Shown here piece after piece: positions 35,913 to 45,106 of a stretch of 64,000 bases of DNA. Source of the DNA: Vibrio sp. BS-M-Sm-2. Lineage in GTDB: Bacteria > Pseudomonadota > Gammaproteobacteria > Enterobacterales > Vibrionaceae. The stretch spans positions 868,001 to 932,000 of the forward strand of contig NZ_CP167895.1 of NCBI RefSeq assembly GCF_041504345.1. Direction: 5' to 3'. The notes beneath the pieces were generated by a model. The model saw only the letters and a program-made list of their open reading frames with translations, made no database searches and had not been told where the DNA came from. Numbering within the stretch: the stretch's first letter is position 1; each line of letters opens with the position of its first letter. The position numbers and the translations under genes are program-made.

Positions 35913-36830
35913 CTACTCTTTGAACACCTCTTCGATACACGATTCCAACCAGCGCATCTTCGGTTGATTGCGATGTTTACGCCCGATAGTCATGCCAATA
36001 TCGCCATTTGGCATGTTGGGCATGTGAGGAAACTGCACAAAAGAAAATTCATTTGAAAGCGAATTGGCCAGTAGCTTTGAGCATGGGAATAATACGTCGC
36101 TCTGCTTCACTATAGATAATAAGCTGTGTAAGTAAGTCGAACGTATTTTTACCTCAGTATTGATGCCAACATCGGCTAACACGTTCGGTGCTAACGCAAT
36201 ATTGTCGTTCCAATCACTGACCACCAAGCTCGCTAATTGCAAGGTTTCTTGCTGGTCACTTTGCAAAAGCGTGTTGGCAAGTGGATGCCCAGTGCGGCAT
36301 ACCAAGACAAAATCATCGCTTGCGATACGTTTCTGGTATACCTGTTTGGATAATTCTAATGGGTAATAATTGACACCTAAATCAACCTCACCAGAGGTGA
36401 GTAAATCCAGAGTATTCGCGCCCCAATCCACAATATTCACTTTGACCTTAGGAGCTTGCGCTAACAATATCTGAGTTAGCTTTGCCGAGATGCTGTTAGC
36501 AATAAAGCCATTAATGGCGATGTTCACAGTGCCATCAAACTGAGCAACATCAAACTCAGACTTTGGTTCAAGTACTTGTTCTAACTGCAACAACACCGGT
36601 AACAAGGTCTGCTTAATTTCAAGCAATTTAGAAGTGGGTTCTAAGCCGTGTTGGGAGCGAATAAACAACTCATCGTCAAAGTACTCACGTAGCTTTTGTA
36701 GTGACCGACTGATAGAGGGTTGGCTTGTAAACAGAAGCTCTGAAGCCTTTCGAGTATTTTTTACCTCAATTAATACTTTCAATACCTTAAGTAAATTAAG
36801 GTCTAATCGTTTAAAGCGGTTACTCATCAT
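35913..36830 (-). CDS. LysR-family transcriptional regulator
   Basis: 305 aa: helix-turn-helix (LDLNLLKVLKVLIEVKNTRKASELLFTSQPSISRSLQKLREYFDD), then the SQHGLEPTSKL linker and effector domain. It is divergent from the DUF1254-like gene at 36964, and a textbook LysR operator lies between them, so control of that gene is likely. Confidence 0.9.
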   Translation of the reverse strand: MMSNRFKRLDLNLLKVLKVLIEVKNTRKASELLFTSQPSISRSLQKLREYFDDELFIRSQHGLEPTSKLLEIKQTLLPVLLQLEQVLEPKSEFDVAQFDGTVNIAINGFIANSISAKLTQILLAQAPKVKVNIVDWGANTLDLLTSGEVDLGVNYYPLELSKQVYQKRIASDDFVLVCRTGHPLANTLLQSDQQETLQLASLVVSDWNDNIALAPNVLADVGINTEVKIRSTYLHSLLSIVKQSDVLFPCSKLLANSLSNEFSFVQFPHMPNMPNGDIGMTIGRKHRNQPKMRWLESCIEEVFKE

Positions 36831-36863
36831 GATTACTGCACTCCAGAATTGAGAAGCCGTTTA

Positions 36864-36884
36864 GATATACCCAAACTGTATATC
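36864..36884. promoter_or_regulatory. LysR-type operator (GATATAC-N7-GTATATC)
   Basis: Perfect 7-bp arms with a 7-base spacer give the T-N11-A geometry of LysR sites. A further half-site GTATATC lies at 36908-36914, closer to the DUF1254-like gene, matching the usual recognition-plus-activation site arrangement. Confidence 0.55.
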
Positions 36885-36963
36885 TTGATTTCATATAATC
36901 GATTGGAGTATATCATGAAGTGTCTACATACTGAGCTCATCGAAACAGACATGAGTAATCATT

Positions 36964-38016
36964 ATGAAGAAAACGACGTTAGTGACGCTATTAGCATTAA
37001 CTGCATTTGGCGCAACAGCTGCGGATAACAACAGTTCATCTGTTTATGATCATACTGCTGTTGGTGGTGTTAATTGGGATAACTACCCAGAAGCGGAGTC
37101 AGATTGGAACTTTCTTGGTCTCCAAAATAAGGTCGGTGTAAACCATTGGTTGCACGCCGAACCAGTCTCAAAAGATACACAAACTGTGATTCGTTCAAAT
37201 CGTGATGTTGTTTACTCGACGATGGTTGTTGATGTATCAGAAGGTGCAACGTTCCATGTGCCCGCAGAAGACAACGACTATTTCCAAATCATCCATATCA
37301 TGGACGAAAATCATCTGGTGCATAAGGTGGTTCGTCGTGGTGAAACACTTAACCTAACAGCTAGTGACTTGACGACAGGTACACATGTTCATGTACTAGC
37401 CAGAACACGTATCGCAGATTCTATCGAAGATACCAAACGTCGCCAAAGTCTGCTTTCTATCAAAGCGAATTCAGATAAGCCTTATCAAGGTAAAGGCTAT
37501 AACCCTAGTGATGTTGAAAATTACCGTTTAAAACTGATCAACAATGTAATGAAACACGGCGCGCCTATTGAAGGGTTAAAGGGATTTGGTGCGACTTTGG
37601 ATGACGTAGAAGACCACCACTTCAAATACGTGACGGCATTTGGTTACGCAGGGCTACCAGCCGATACAGCGCAATACCTAGAGCGCGTGCCAGGTCAAGG
37701 TAAGACGACCTGCCAAGAGTGGACGATTCCAACGCCAAATCTGGACTTTGAGGGGCGCGGTGGTTACTACTCTCTAACCACTTATGGAGCGGATGGTTGG
37801 ATCGACTCTGAGCACTTCTATGCTTCTGGCGAATCCATGCGTGATAACGGTGATGGCACAGTGTCTGTCACATTCAACTGTGGTACCGGTGCAGCTTATG
37901 ATTTTGAAGTGTCTGAAGGTTGGGCTGGCGTATTACGTTTGTACGAGCCAGTCGATGTGGATGAAACTTTAGAGTATATGGAAACGTTGCGTCAAATTGA
38001 GATTAAAGAGCTTTAG
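36964..38016 (+). CDS. Periplasmic DUF1254-like protein
   Basis: 350 aa with a signal peptide (MKKTTLVTLLALTAFGATAA). The central part has the DUF1254 pattern: VIRSNRDVVYSTMVVDVSEGATFHVPAEDNDYFQIIHIMDENHL. The C-terminal domain (about 240-345, GGYYSLTTYGADGWIDSEHFY...) resembles DUF1214 but is shorter than in the neighbour at 32.5 kb. Function unknown. It is followed by a strong terminator and faces the LysR gene at 35.9 kb. Confidence 0.75.
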   Translation: MKKTTLVTLLALTAFGATAADNNSSSVYDHTAVGGVNWDNYPEAESDWNFLGLQNKVGVNHWLHAEPVSKDTQTVIRSNRDVVYSTMVVDVSEGATFHVPAEDNDYFQIIHIMDENHLVHKVVRRGETLNLTASDLTTGTHVHVLARTRIADSIEDTKRRQSLLSIKANSDKPYQGKGYNPSDVENYRLKLINNVMKHGAPIEGLKGFGATLDDVEDHHFKYVTAFGYAGLPADTAQYLERVPGQGKTTCQEWTIPTPNLDFEGRGGYYSLTTYGADGWIDSEHFYASGESMRDNGDGTVSVTFNCGTGAAYDFEVSEGWAGVLRLYEPVDVDETLEYMETLRQIEIKEL

Positions 38017-38049
38017 TATCTCTTCGAATAGCTGAAATATCCCAAAATA

Positions 38050-38086
38050 AAAACCCCCTCAAGAACCTTTCTTGAGGGGGTTTTTA
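38050..38086. terminator. Bidirectional terminator between the DUF1254-like gene and luxN
   Basis: AAACCCCCTCAAG/CTTGAGGGGGTTT, 13-bp perfect stem, 7-base loop, T run on the plus strand and a matching A run that gives a T run on the minus strand. It serves both convergent genes. Confidence 0.9.
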
Positions 38087-38114
38087 TTCAGTCGTTAATT
38101 TACTTGTTAGCCAT

Positions 38115-40691
38115 CTACTCTTCACCTTCGGCTTCTTTGGAAGCATTTGACGCCCAGTCTTTCTCAAGCCAGTTATCGAGTACGTGCTGCAATGCATTCA
38201 AAGACGTTGGCTTTTCAAGTCGACCATCCATTAACTGATTGATCATGTCTAATTCACGTTGTCCTGATTCGCCGGACAAAGCAATGATTGGCGTTTGAGG
38301 AGAGCGTGCCTTGATGATTTGGCTTGCGTCAAAACCATTCATTATCGGCATTTGCACGTCCATTAAGATCAAATCAACTTTGTGTGTTCTGAACAACTCA
38401 ACAGCATTTTCGCCATTTTTGGCTTGTAAACTGTTAACGCCAAGTCGGCTCAAATACATCTGAACAAGTGTGCGTTGCACCTCTTTGTCATCAACGATGA
38501 GCACGGTAGGTGCTAAATGGCTCTCAGATTCTCGCGAACTTGTTGGTTGGGTATCAGCGCAGGTTTTATCTTGAGTAGTCGTTTGGTTGTGTTTCCAATC
38601 ATTGAAATAAGGTGTACGAAGCGCATCTGCTTTGGGAGCATTCGGTACCACAGGGAAGTACAGGTGGAACTCAGTAAACTCACCAAGTTTAGAATGGCAC
38701 TCAACTCTGCCACCAAATGAACGCATTACACGTTGGCAATAGCCTAGCCCTAAGCCGCTACCACCACTTTTTTGGTAAGAGAAGAAGTCATCAAAGATCT
38801 TGTGAGCAATCGCTTCATCTATGCCGGGGCCGGTATCTCGGAATATTAAAACGTTCTCGTAAGAGTCTATTTTGGTGCTGATTTCGATCTGGCTATCTGG
38901 ATACGAATCAAAGTAATAAATCGCATTGCGTATTAGGTTGAAAATAACGAAGTTGAATAGGGTTTCATTTAGCTTTACAACAAAATCAGCATGTTGTGGT
39001 AAGCGAATACGTTCGATTATCTTCTCGTTTTCAAAGCCATAGTGGCTTACTGCTTGATCGACAACTTTGTGGATAGAGGTCATTGTCACCGGACCATGCT
39101 CAGGTGAACTATCACTGACCTCACGCAAGATGATATCAATCAGCTGTCGGCCGCGTTGAGTTGCAGCTTGGCCGTTTTCGATATCAAGTAGGATCTGTTT
39201 TGCTGGCGCTTGGTTGTCGATGTGCTGCTTTAGTACTTCGAAGTGCAGTTGCACTTGAGCAAGCGGGTTACGCATCTCATGGGCAATGGAGTTAGCCAGA
39301 GCACGACTTTGGCGAATGCGTCTATCCGCTTCGATGGTACTTTGCACACGAGTTAACAAGCTTTGCAGTGCAGAAATCTCTTCGTTAGAGAACATCTGAT
39401 CGTTGCTCTTGTGCGATGACACCAACAAGTGCGTGACCGACTTTCCCTGACCAAACAGAGGCATTACCAAGGCCGTGTTGTTAGAACTCATCTTTTCATA
39501 GAGCGCCTTGATAGAACGTTTTGCTGGCGCAGTGTAATCGAGCTCTTCAGACAGTTCGTCGAACACTAAAACAGACTTGTTGGTCGACAGGTAGTCTTCG
39601 TAGAAAGTCTCGTTGTAGTTGCTGTTAACAAGGCGCAGTTTGTCTTCTGGGATTTGAAGTAGGCTACTCAAACGACGCATCGCATCATCAATTGACAGCT
39701 TGAAATCTTCTTCTAAAGCAAGGATTTGCTGTACTGGTGTTTTCTTGTTCCCGTAGACAAAGAAGGAGGCATAACGGCTCACACGTTTATAAAGTACATG
39801 CCAAGTAATGCCTATTAGCGCGCAGATTGGAATGGCGATTAGCCATTGATTATCTTCGGTCAGCGGGATGAATATCGCACCAAACGGTATCACTAAAATA
39901 GCACACACTAACAGGGCGTTCAGGCTCATGTACGCAAGGTATTTCACGCTGTAGAAACGAGATGTCAGCAGGGCATACCCAACGAACAACATCTCACTAA
40001 TAGACAAGGCTGGTGGTAGCCAAGTCAGTGAGAAATCACGCAAGAAGTAAGTCATACCTAGGTGGATCGTTGCTGTGGACAACATGAACACTAAGATACC
40101 TGCAATCATATAGCTGGTTTTGGTCAGCGTGAGCTTGCTGCTGTTGGCGCGCATTGCCACTAGGTTACCCAGTGTCAGTACCACAAAGCTGATCATGCCG
40201 ATGAAGAAGTACGAAGTGTGCGGGCCAAATTCAATCACGAACTGACTTGGACCAACAATGATAACGTCTTCAACGGTTAAGCCCGGACTTAAATTAATAA
40301 ACAAGGAGTAGACGGTTAGAGTGACGAAAATCGCTTGTTGCCATAGGTGCACCTTACCGTTGCGTTGCTCGGCGGCAAGCTGACACGAGAAGTAATACGC
40401 GAAGGCAAACGCAAAGAAGGAGGCGAGGTTGGCAAATTTGGCTGCAAACACAGCTGCTGACGGCCCAAGCTCTGATAATAAGTCGGTATGGAAATACGCA
40501 TTACTGCTGATCCACGCCACAATACAGACCGAATAGGCGATGTAGGCAACGTGGTGTGTACCTGCGATCGCTTCGCTCTTTAGTTTCAGACGGTAGCAAT
40601 AGTAGAGTAACCACATCACGACTACAACAACCGTCGCAAGAAGCGTTATCGCTTTGGCGTGGATGATGGCTTCTAAGCCGAAATCAAACAT
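38115..40691 (-). CDS. luxN: LuxN, HAI-1 autoinducer sensor hybrid histidine kinase
   Basis: 858 aa; it matches V. harveyi LuxN (849 aa) along its length by eye. About nine membrane helices (1-300) form the receptor for the acyl-homoserine lactone made by LuxM. Next come the dimerisation helix with the phospho-acceptor in NSIAHEMRNPLAQ (near residue 470), an HATPase domain (NLIRNAIYYF, DTGPGIDEAI, GGSGLGLGYC) and a receiver domain with LILMDVQMPIMNG carrying the phospho-Asp. At low autoinducer it sends phosphate to LuxU and LuxO; ligand binding favours phosphatase action. It overlaps luxM by 8 bases, so the two are translationally coupled. Confidence 0.96.
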   Translation of the reverse strand: MFDFGLEAIIHAKAITLLATVVVVVMWLLYYCYRLKLKSEAIAGTHHVAYIAYSVCIVAWISSNAYFHTDLLSELGPSAAVFAAKFANLASFFAFAFAYYFSCQLAAEQRNGKVHLWQQAIFVTLTVYSLFINLSPGLTVEDVIIVGPSQFVIEFGPHTSYFFIGMISFVVLTLGNLVAMRANSSKLTLTKTSYMIAGILVFMLSTATIHLGMTYFLRDFSLTWLPPALSISEMLFVGYALLTSRFYSVKYLAYMSLNALLVCAILVIPFGAIFIPLTEDNQWLIAIPICALIGITWHVLYKRVSRYASFFVYGNKKTPVQQILALEEDFKLSIDDAMRRLSSLLQIPEDKLRLVNSNYNETFYEDYLSTNKSVLVFDELSEELDYTAPAKRSIKALYEKMSSNNTALVMPLFGQGKSVTHLLVSSHKSNDQMFSNEEISALQSLLTRVQSTIEADRRIRQSRALANSIAHEMRNPLAQVQLHFEVLKQHIDNQAPAKQILLDIENGQAATQRGRQLIDIILREVSDSSPEHGPVTMTSIHKVVDQAVSHYGFENEKIIERIRLPQHADFVVKLNETLFNFVIFNLIRNAIYYFDSYPDSQIEISTKIDSYENVLIFRDTGPGIDEAIAHKIFDDFFSYQKSGGSGLGLGYCQRVMRSFGGRVECHSKLGEFTEFHLYFPVVPNAPKADALRTPYFNDWKHNQTTTQDKTCADTQPTSSRESESHLAPTVLIVDDKEVQRTLVQMYLSRLGVNSLQAKNGENAVELFRTHKVDLILMDVQMPIMNGFDASQIIKARSPQTPIIALSGESGQRELDMINQLMDGRLEKPTSLNALQHVLDNWLEKDWASNASKEAEGEE

Positions 40692-41937
40692 GTTCGTCCT
40701 TATTTACCGAGCTTGGCTGTTGCAGAGAATCTGGTTGTTGAACAGAGCTTAATTTTTCTGCTGAGCCAAACTTTCTGCTGTTACGCACGGCGCGTTTGTA
40801 GCCTTTAAAGTCGGTGTCATTAAATACGTTGACCATCAATTCGAAATTCCAAAAGCCACGGTAAATGGTGGTGCCGTCATCGTTCAATTCGCAATATCCC
40901 GAATGGAAATACGCTTTTGGGTCAATAGCTTGATAAAACTGAAGCATGAAAGGTTGTTCAATGATGGTGAAGCCAATTTTGTAGCCAACTTGATGTAAGA
41001 CGCTCATCAGCTCTTTTTGAGCGAGATAGAGGAAGTAGAGTTTTTGTTGGGTATTTCCACTGACGGTTAAGCGCAGAACTTCACATATGGCTCGAGTTTC
41101 GGATAGTTGTAACTGAAACTGATTATCGAGTTTTGGCAGAGAGTCACATTTTGACAATATCGGTGGCGTGAATAGCTGTAACCCTGAAAGTGAATCGTAA
41201 CCATGATTTGGTAAGCAGTATTGCCAGTGATCATTGCTGAATGGCGGCGCATAGCTTAGCCAGGTTTCATTTTTTGACCAATCTTGAATCAAGGCGGAAG
41301 AAACTAATGTTGGGAAGGCTTCATCGTCTGGGTGTTTGAGCAGGATAAAGTGCTTACCCGTTTGTGACAGGTGTAATAAAGGCAGCATCTCAAACCATTT
41401 TTCACCCTTGATGAAAACCTCAAGGTTGCTTAAAGCGATGGCATCACTGATAGGCATTCCTTGTGGGTGACTGGGTGTTTGTACCACAAGTTGATCATCT
41501 TCTATCTGATCGATGATCGCACTGTAATAAGCGCTGTCTTTAATGGGAAGATCGATACCAGATGGTGAACGACTATCGAGCGGCGACTTTGCCTTAATGG
41601 CAGCAATTTCGCATTCGCACCAAAAGTCTAACCAATGCATGTAACACTGACCTGCCGCTTCCTCTAACAATGCCATCTCGGTCGATAAACTGCTTGGATA
41701 GCGTTGAATGAGATCGCGATAGTCCATCAATTCAAATAAAACGGAGAGGCTTTTGTGTTGATGTTCTGGGAAGAACGATTCCAATAGTCGTCTACGGTAG
41801 TCTGTGACGGTTTGGAAAAGTGCAGTGCGATCTTGTGGCTGATAAGTGTTGATCACGAGCTCGATCAGCGCGTGTTGTTTCTTTTCGATAGCCAGACTGC
41901 TAGCCAACAGTGAGACTAAAGACGACGTTAATTCCAT
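40684..41937 (-). CDS. luxM: LuxM, acyl-homoserine-lactone synthase
   Basis: 417 aa of the LuxM/AinS/VanM family, which is unrelated to LuxI and makes 3-hydroxybutanoyl-homoserine lactone or a similar signal from S-adenosylmethionine and an acyl donor. Family segments include SLSVLFELMDYRDLIQRYP, the central acyl-transfer region with KHPDDEAFPTLVSSALIQDWS, and the C-terminal ETRAICEVLRLTVSG. The C-terminal tail (SSVQQPDSLQQPSSVNKDEH) is low-complexity. First gene of luxMN. Its leader carries a candidate Qrr sRNA pairing site over the ribosome-binding site. Confidence 0.94.
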   Translation of the reverse strand: MELTSSLVSLLASSLAIEKKQHALIELVINTYQPQDRTALFQTVTDYRRRLLESFFPEHQHKSLSVLFELMDYRDLIQRYPSSLSTEMALLEEAAGQCYMHWLDFWCECEIAAIKAKSPLDSRSPSGIDLPIKDSAYYSAIIDQIEDDQLVVQTPSHPQGMPISDAIALSNLEVFIKGEKWFEMLPLLHLSQTGKHFILLKHPDDEAFPTLVSSALIQDWSKNETWLSYAPPFSNDHWQYCLPNHGYDSLSGLQLFTPPILSKCDSLPKLDNQFQLQLSETRAICEVLRLTVSGNTQQKLYFLYLAQKELMSVLHQVGYKIGFTIIEQPFMLQFYQAIDPKAYFHSGYCELNDDGTTIYRGFWNFELMVNVFNDTDFKGYKRAVRNSRKFGSAEKLSSVQQPDSLQQPSSVNKDEHV

Positions 41938-42365
41938 GGTGTTAACCTAGCCTAGGTTTATATAATTATTTTTATTTGATTTGCACTCGTTAACCAGACA
42001 CGAATTGTTATTAAGTTATTTGATATAAAGTTACTTTGTTGAGATTGAGTAACTCTAATTGTGTCTATAGTTTTTAAAAACAAGTTGCATAATCGAGCTT
42101 AAGTTTACTACTTGCGCTACCCCTTAACAACAGAACATTTACTAGTTTATAAGTTGCTAAATTAGAATATTCTCAATCACTTAGAGCTTAACCTTGCTCC
42201 GATTCTGACCTGTATCAATTGAGCATAATCCTTTGAATTTATAAATTAACGTAAAATATCTATTTTTTGAACCAAGCTCATAAATCATACGCAACTGAAT
42301 TCACCTTGTTAATCGTAAGGAATATAACGGCGAGCCAAAATATATATTTAACTAATGAGTGTTGT
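41938..42365. promoter_or_regulatory. Divergent luxM / collagenase intergenic region
   Basis: 428 bases, AT-rich, holding the promoters of both genes. The luxM side has the palindrome AACCTAGCCTAGGTT at 41944-41958; elsewhere only a loose resemblance to a LuxR/HapR box near 42005-42030, which I do not accept. Confidence 0.5.
41945..41952 (-). promoter_or_regulatory. Candidate Qrr sRNA pairing site in the luxM leader
   Basis: On the luxM strand the sequence is GGCTAGGT, complementary over 8 bases to ACCTAGCC, part of the invariant Qrr region CACCTAGCCAACTGACG as I recall it. It ends 7 bases before the luxM ATG and includes the AGG that would serve as Shine-Dalgarno. Qrr RNAs are known to repress luxMN in V. 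harveyi. Confidence 0.6.
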
Positions 42366-44831
42366 ATGTCTCATAACCGTTTATTTCCACGTCACCGTTT
42401 GGCTCTCGCTTGCATGCTGGCCAGTGTTTCCAGTTTCTCCTTTGCTCAAAGTCAGTGTGAGGTGCTTGATCTTCAGCAGGCGTCTGACCTTGCTTTCGCT
42501 GTCTCAGCAGCAGACAACAGTTGCTATGGCGCTTGGTTCTCTGCTCAAGAGAGTTCGTTAAACAATATCTATAGCGAAGCGAGCCTAAGCCGTGTTCAAG
42601 TAGCTCTGAATTTAGAAATTACCCGTTACCGAGGTGATGCTGAACAGGCTCGTAAACTTGAAAACCTTGGCGAATTTGTTCGCGCCGCTTATTACGTTCG
42701 CTATAACGCGCGAGCGCAGGATTTCTCCGAGGCGTTAAGCCAGCGCTTCGCTCTATCTGTTAATGCTTTTCTGGCGAACCCTAATGCTCTCGATCAAGGC
42801 CGTGAGCAAGTTGGGGCGATGAAAAGTCTGACGCTGATGGTCGATAATGTTAAGCAACTTCCACTGACCATGGATGCGCAACTTGCGGCATTGAATCACT
42901 TTAACCATGAAACAGCGCAGGATTCACAATGGGTCGATGGTCTCAACAATCTCTTTCGAGCAATGGCAGGGCATGCCGCTCGAGATGACTTCTACGATTA
43001 CATGGCAAACCACACCCAACATATCGATACGCTGGCGACTTTTGCTCGTGATAACAGGTGGGCGTTGGATATTGATGCGAGCTTTCTGGTTTATAACGCC
43101 GTACGTGAAACAGGCCGCTTGTTAGCCAGTCCGGATAAAGCAACCAAAGTCAAAGCGATGCGGGTTATGCAGCAAGTGGTGGCGCAAAACCCACTGGGCA
43201 GCGAGCACGATAAGCTATGGCTAGCGGCCGTCGAAATGATGAGTTACTTCGCACCAGAAGGCTTGAATGGGTTAGATCTAGAGCAAGCGAAACGCGACTT
43301 GGCAACGCGTGTACTTCCTCATCGTTATGAGTGCCAAGGACCTGCGATTATTCGCTCTCAAGATCTAACGGAGTCACAAGCGATAGAGGCGTGTGATGTG
43401 TTGGCTGCTAAAGAGGCCGACTTCCACCAAGTTGCGAATACGGGTCAGCAACCTGTCGCTGATGATAACAACGAGCGAGTTGAAGTCGCAGTGTTTGGCA
43501 GCAAAGGCAGTTACATTGATTATTCATCGTTCTTGTTTGGCAATACCACAGACAATGGCGGTCAGTATTTAGAGGGTAATCCTGCAGAAGTCGGTAACGT
43601 CGCTCGCTTTGTGGCTTATCGCTATGCCAATGGTGATGACCTTTCTATTCTCAATTTAGAGCATGAATACACTCACTATCTCGATGCTCGCTTTAACCAA
43701 TATGGCTCATTCAACGACAACCTAGCACATGGCTATGTAGTGTGGTGGTTAGAGGGCTTTGCCGAATTTATGCATTACAAGCAACGCTATGATGCAGCGA
43801 TTAGTTTGATCAGCAGCGGGAAGATGAGTCTGTCGGATGTGCTTGCGACTACTTACTCCCATGACTCCAATCGTATATATCGTTGGGGATACTTGGCGGT
43901 ACGCTTCATGCTGGAAGAGCATCCTCAAGAGGTGCAAGGTTTATTGGCATTGTCTCGTACTGGTCAATTCTCCGAATGGGCACAACAAATAAAAGTGCTA
44001 GGGCAGCAATACAATGGCGAGTTTGAGCGCTGGTTAGACTCGGTTTCAAGTGATCCCACAGAACCTACAGAACCTACAGAACCAACTGATCCCACTGAGC
44101 CGACAGATCCAACGCAACCAACAGATCAAGCCATAGTACTTACAGCAAACCAAAGTGTGTTGTTGAGTGGCGAGGCGTATAGCGAGCAGTTGTTCTATGT
44201 TGATATTCCAGAGAACACTACGCATTTTGAAGTGTCTATTGAGGGGCAAACTCAAGGTGATGCTGACCTCTACATGAGCTACAACAAACCAGCGCATTAC
44301 TACGACTTTGAATTCAGCGAATACGGCAATGGCAGCAATGAAGTGGTGACGTTTGAACAAGAACCTTCGGGCTACATTAAGTCGGGTCGCTACTACATGA
44401 GTGTTACGGGTCGTACCAAATTTAATGAGGTGTCGCTAACCGCATCGGTAGCCACAGAAACGCCAACGCCTCCAACTCAACAGCAAGATGATTTAACGCC
44501 TGTGGTATTGGAGGCCGGTCAGGCTCAAGTGCTTACCGTGCACCAACGACGTTATGCCGCTGTCTATGTACCAGAAGGTGTACAAGAGGTGCGAGTGTGG
44601 CTCAACGATAAGAGCGACAAAGCGGAAAACGAACAGTCGAATGCGGGTAACGTTGATCTGTTCGCTAGCCACTCATACTGGCCAACGGCAGGGCAACATG
44701 ACTATGCGTCTGATTACCGTGGAAGCAATGAGTACCTGCAAATACCTGTAACAGAAGAAGGCTATATACACTTCTTATTGAGTGCAGAGCAGCAAGGGGA
44801 TGATGTCGTGATGTTGGTGTATTTTCACTAA
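42366..44831 (+). CDS. Secreted Vibrio collagenase (peptidase M9)
   Basis: 821 aa from ATG 42366, which opens a signal peptide (MSHNRLFPRHRLALACMLAS then VSSFSFA-Q); a TTG-initiated longer form is unlikely. The N-terminal M9 activator domain (about 30-300) precedes the catalytic zinc site HEYTH at 433-437, with the third ligand Glu in WWLEGFAEFMHYK. A Thr-Glu-Pro linker follows (repeat), then two prepeptidase C-terminal (PPC) domains that bind substrate or are removed in maturation. It degrades collagen and gelatin outside the cell. A terminator lies about 110 bases after the stop. Confidence 0.92.
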   Translation: MSHNRLFPRHRLALACMLASVSSFSFAQSQCEVLDLQQASDLAFAVSAADNSCYGAWFSAQESSLNNIYSEASLSRVQVALNLEITRYRGDAEQARKLENLGEFVRAAYYVRYNARAQDFSEALSQRFALSVNAFLANPNALDQGREQVGAMKSLTLMVDNVKQLPLTMDAQLAALNHFNHETAQDSQWVDGLNNLFRAMAGHAARDDFYDYMANHTQHIDTLATFARDNRWALDIDASFLVYNAVRETGRLLASPDKATKVKAMRVMQQVVAQNPLGSEHDKLWLAAVEMMSYFAPEGLNGLDLEQAKRDLATRVLPHRYECQGPAIIRSQDLTESQAIEACDVLAAKEADFHQVANTGQQPVADDNNERVEVAVFGSKGSYIDYSSFLFGNTTDNGGQYLEGNPAEVGNVARFVAYRYANGDDLSILNLEHEYTHYLDARFNQYGSFNDNLAHGYVVWWLEGFAEFMHYKQRYDAAISLISSGKMSLSDVLATTYSHDSNRIYRWGYLAVRFMLEEHPQEVQGLLALSRTGQFSEWAQQIKVLGQQYNGEFERWLDSVSSDPTEPTEPTEPTDPTEPTDPTQPTDQAIVLTANQSVLLSGEAYSEQLFYVDIPENTTHFEVSIEGQTQGDADLYMSYNKPAHYYDFEFSEYGNGSNEVVTFEQEPSGYIKSGRYYMSVTGRTKFNEVSLTASVATETPTPPTQQQDDLTPVVLEAGQAQVLTVHQRRYAAVYVPEGVQEVRVWLNDKSDKAENEQSNAGNVDLFASHSYWPTAGQHDYASDYRGSNEYLQIPVTEEGYIHFLLSAEQQGDDVVMLVYFH
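44052..44127 (+). repeat. In-frame Thr-Glu/Asp-Pro linker repeat in the collagenase
   Basis: Short tandem 9-base units (ACAGAACCT and variants) encode about eight copies of (D/E/Q)PT between the catalytic and first PPC domain. Linker length could vary between strains by slippage in steps of three residues without breaking the frame. Confidence 0.85.
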
Positions 44832-44942
44832 CAGAACAGGCATTAGGTAATTGGCATTAAAAAAGGGGTATCCCTCAAGCTGTATTAACGAGAACGTCAC
44901 TAAACTAAATGTTTAAATATTAATAAAGTAGACGGATAAAAT

Positions 44943-44970
44943 CCGGGCATCAGTGCCCGGCTTTGTTTTT
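44943..44970 (+). terminator. Terminator of the collagenase gene
   Basis: CCGGGCA/TGCCCGG, 4-base loop, followed by CTTTGTTTTT. Confidence 0.85.
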
Positions 44971-45106
44971 CTGACAATCTTCTGTGTTTATAGAGTAGTT
45001 ATACCATAATCTCTGATGAAGTGATGACATTAGAAGTTTAAGCTTGTCTGCATATGAAATATCGTTGCGAGTGGTCACTCGTTAATGATTTATTTAGTGA
45101 GGGTTT

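Noticed and set aside
42005..42030. Possible LuxR/HapR box upstream of luxM
   Set aside because: Only a loose match (TTTGATATAAAG) to the consensus palindrome; the right half is missing.
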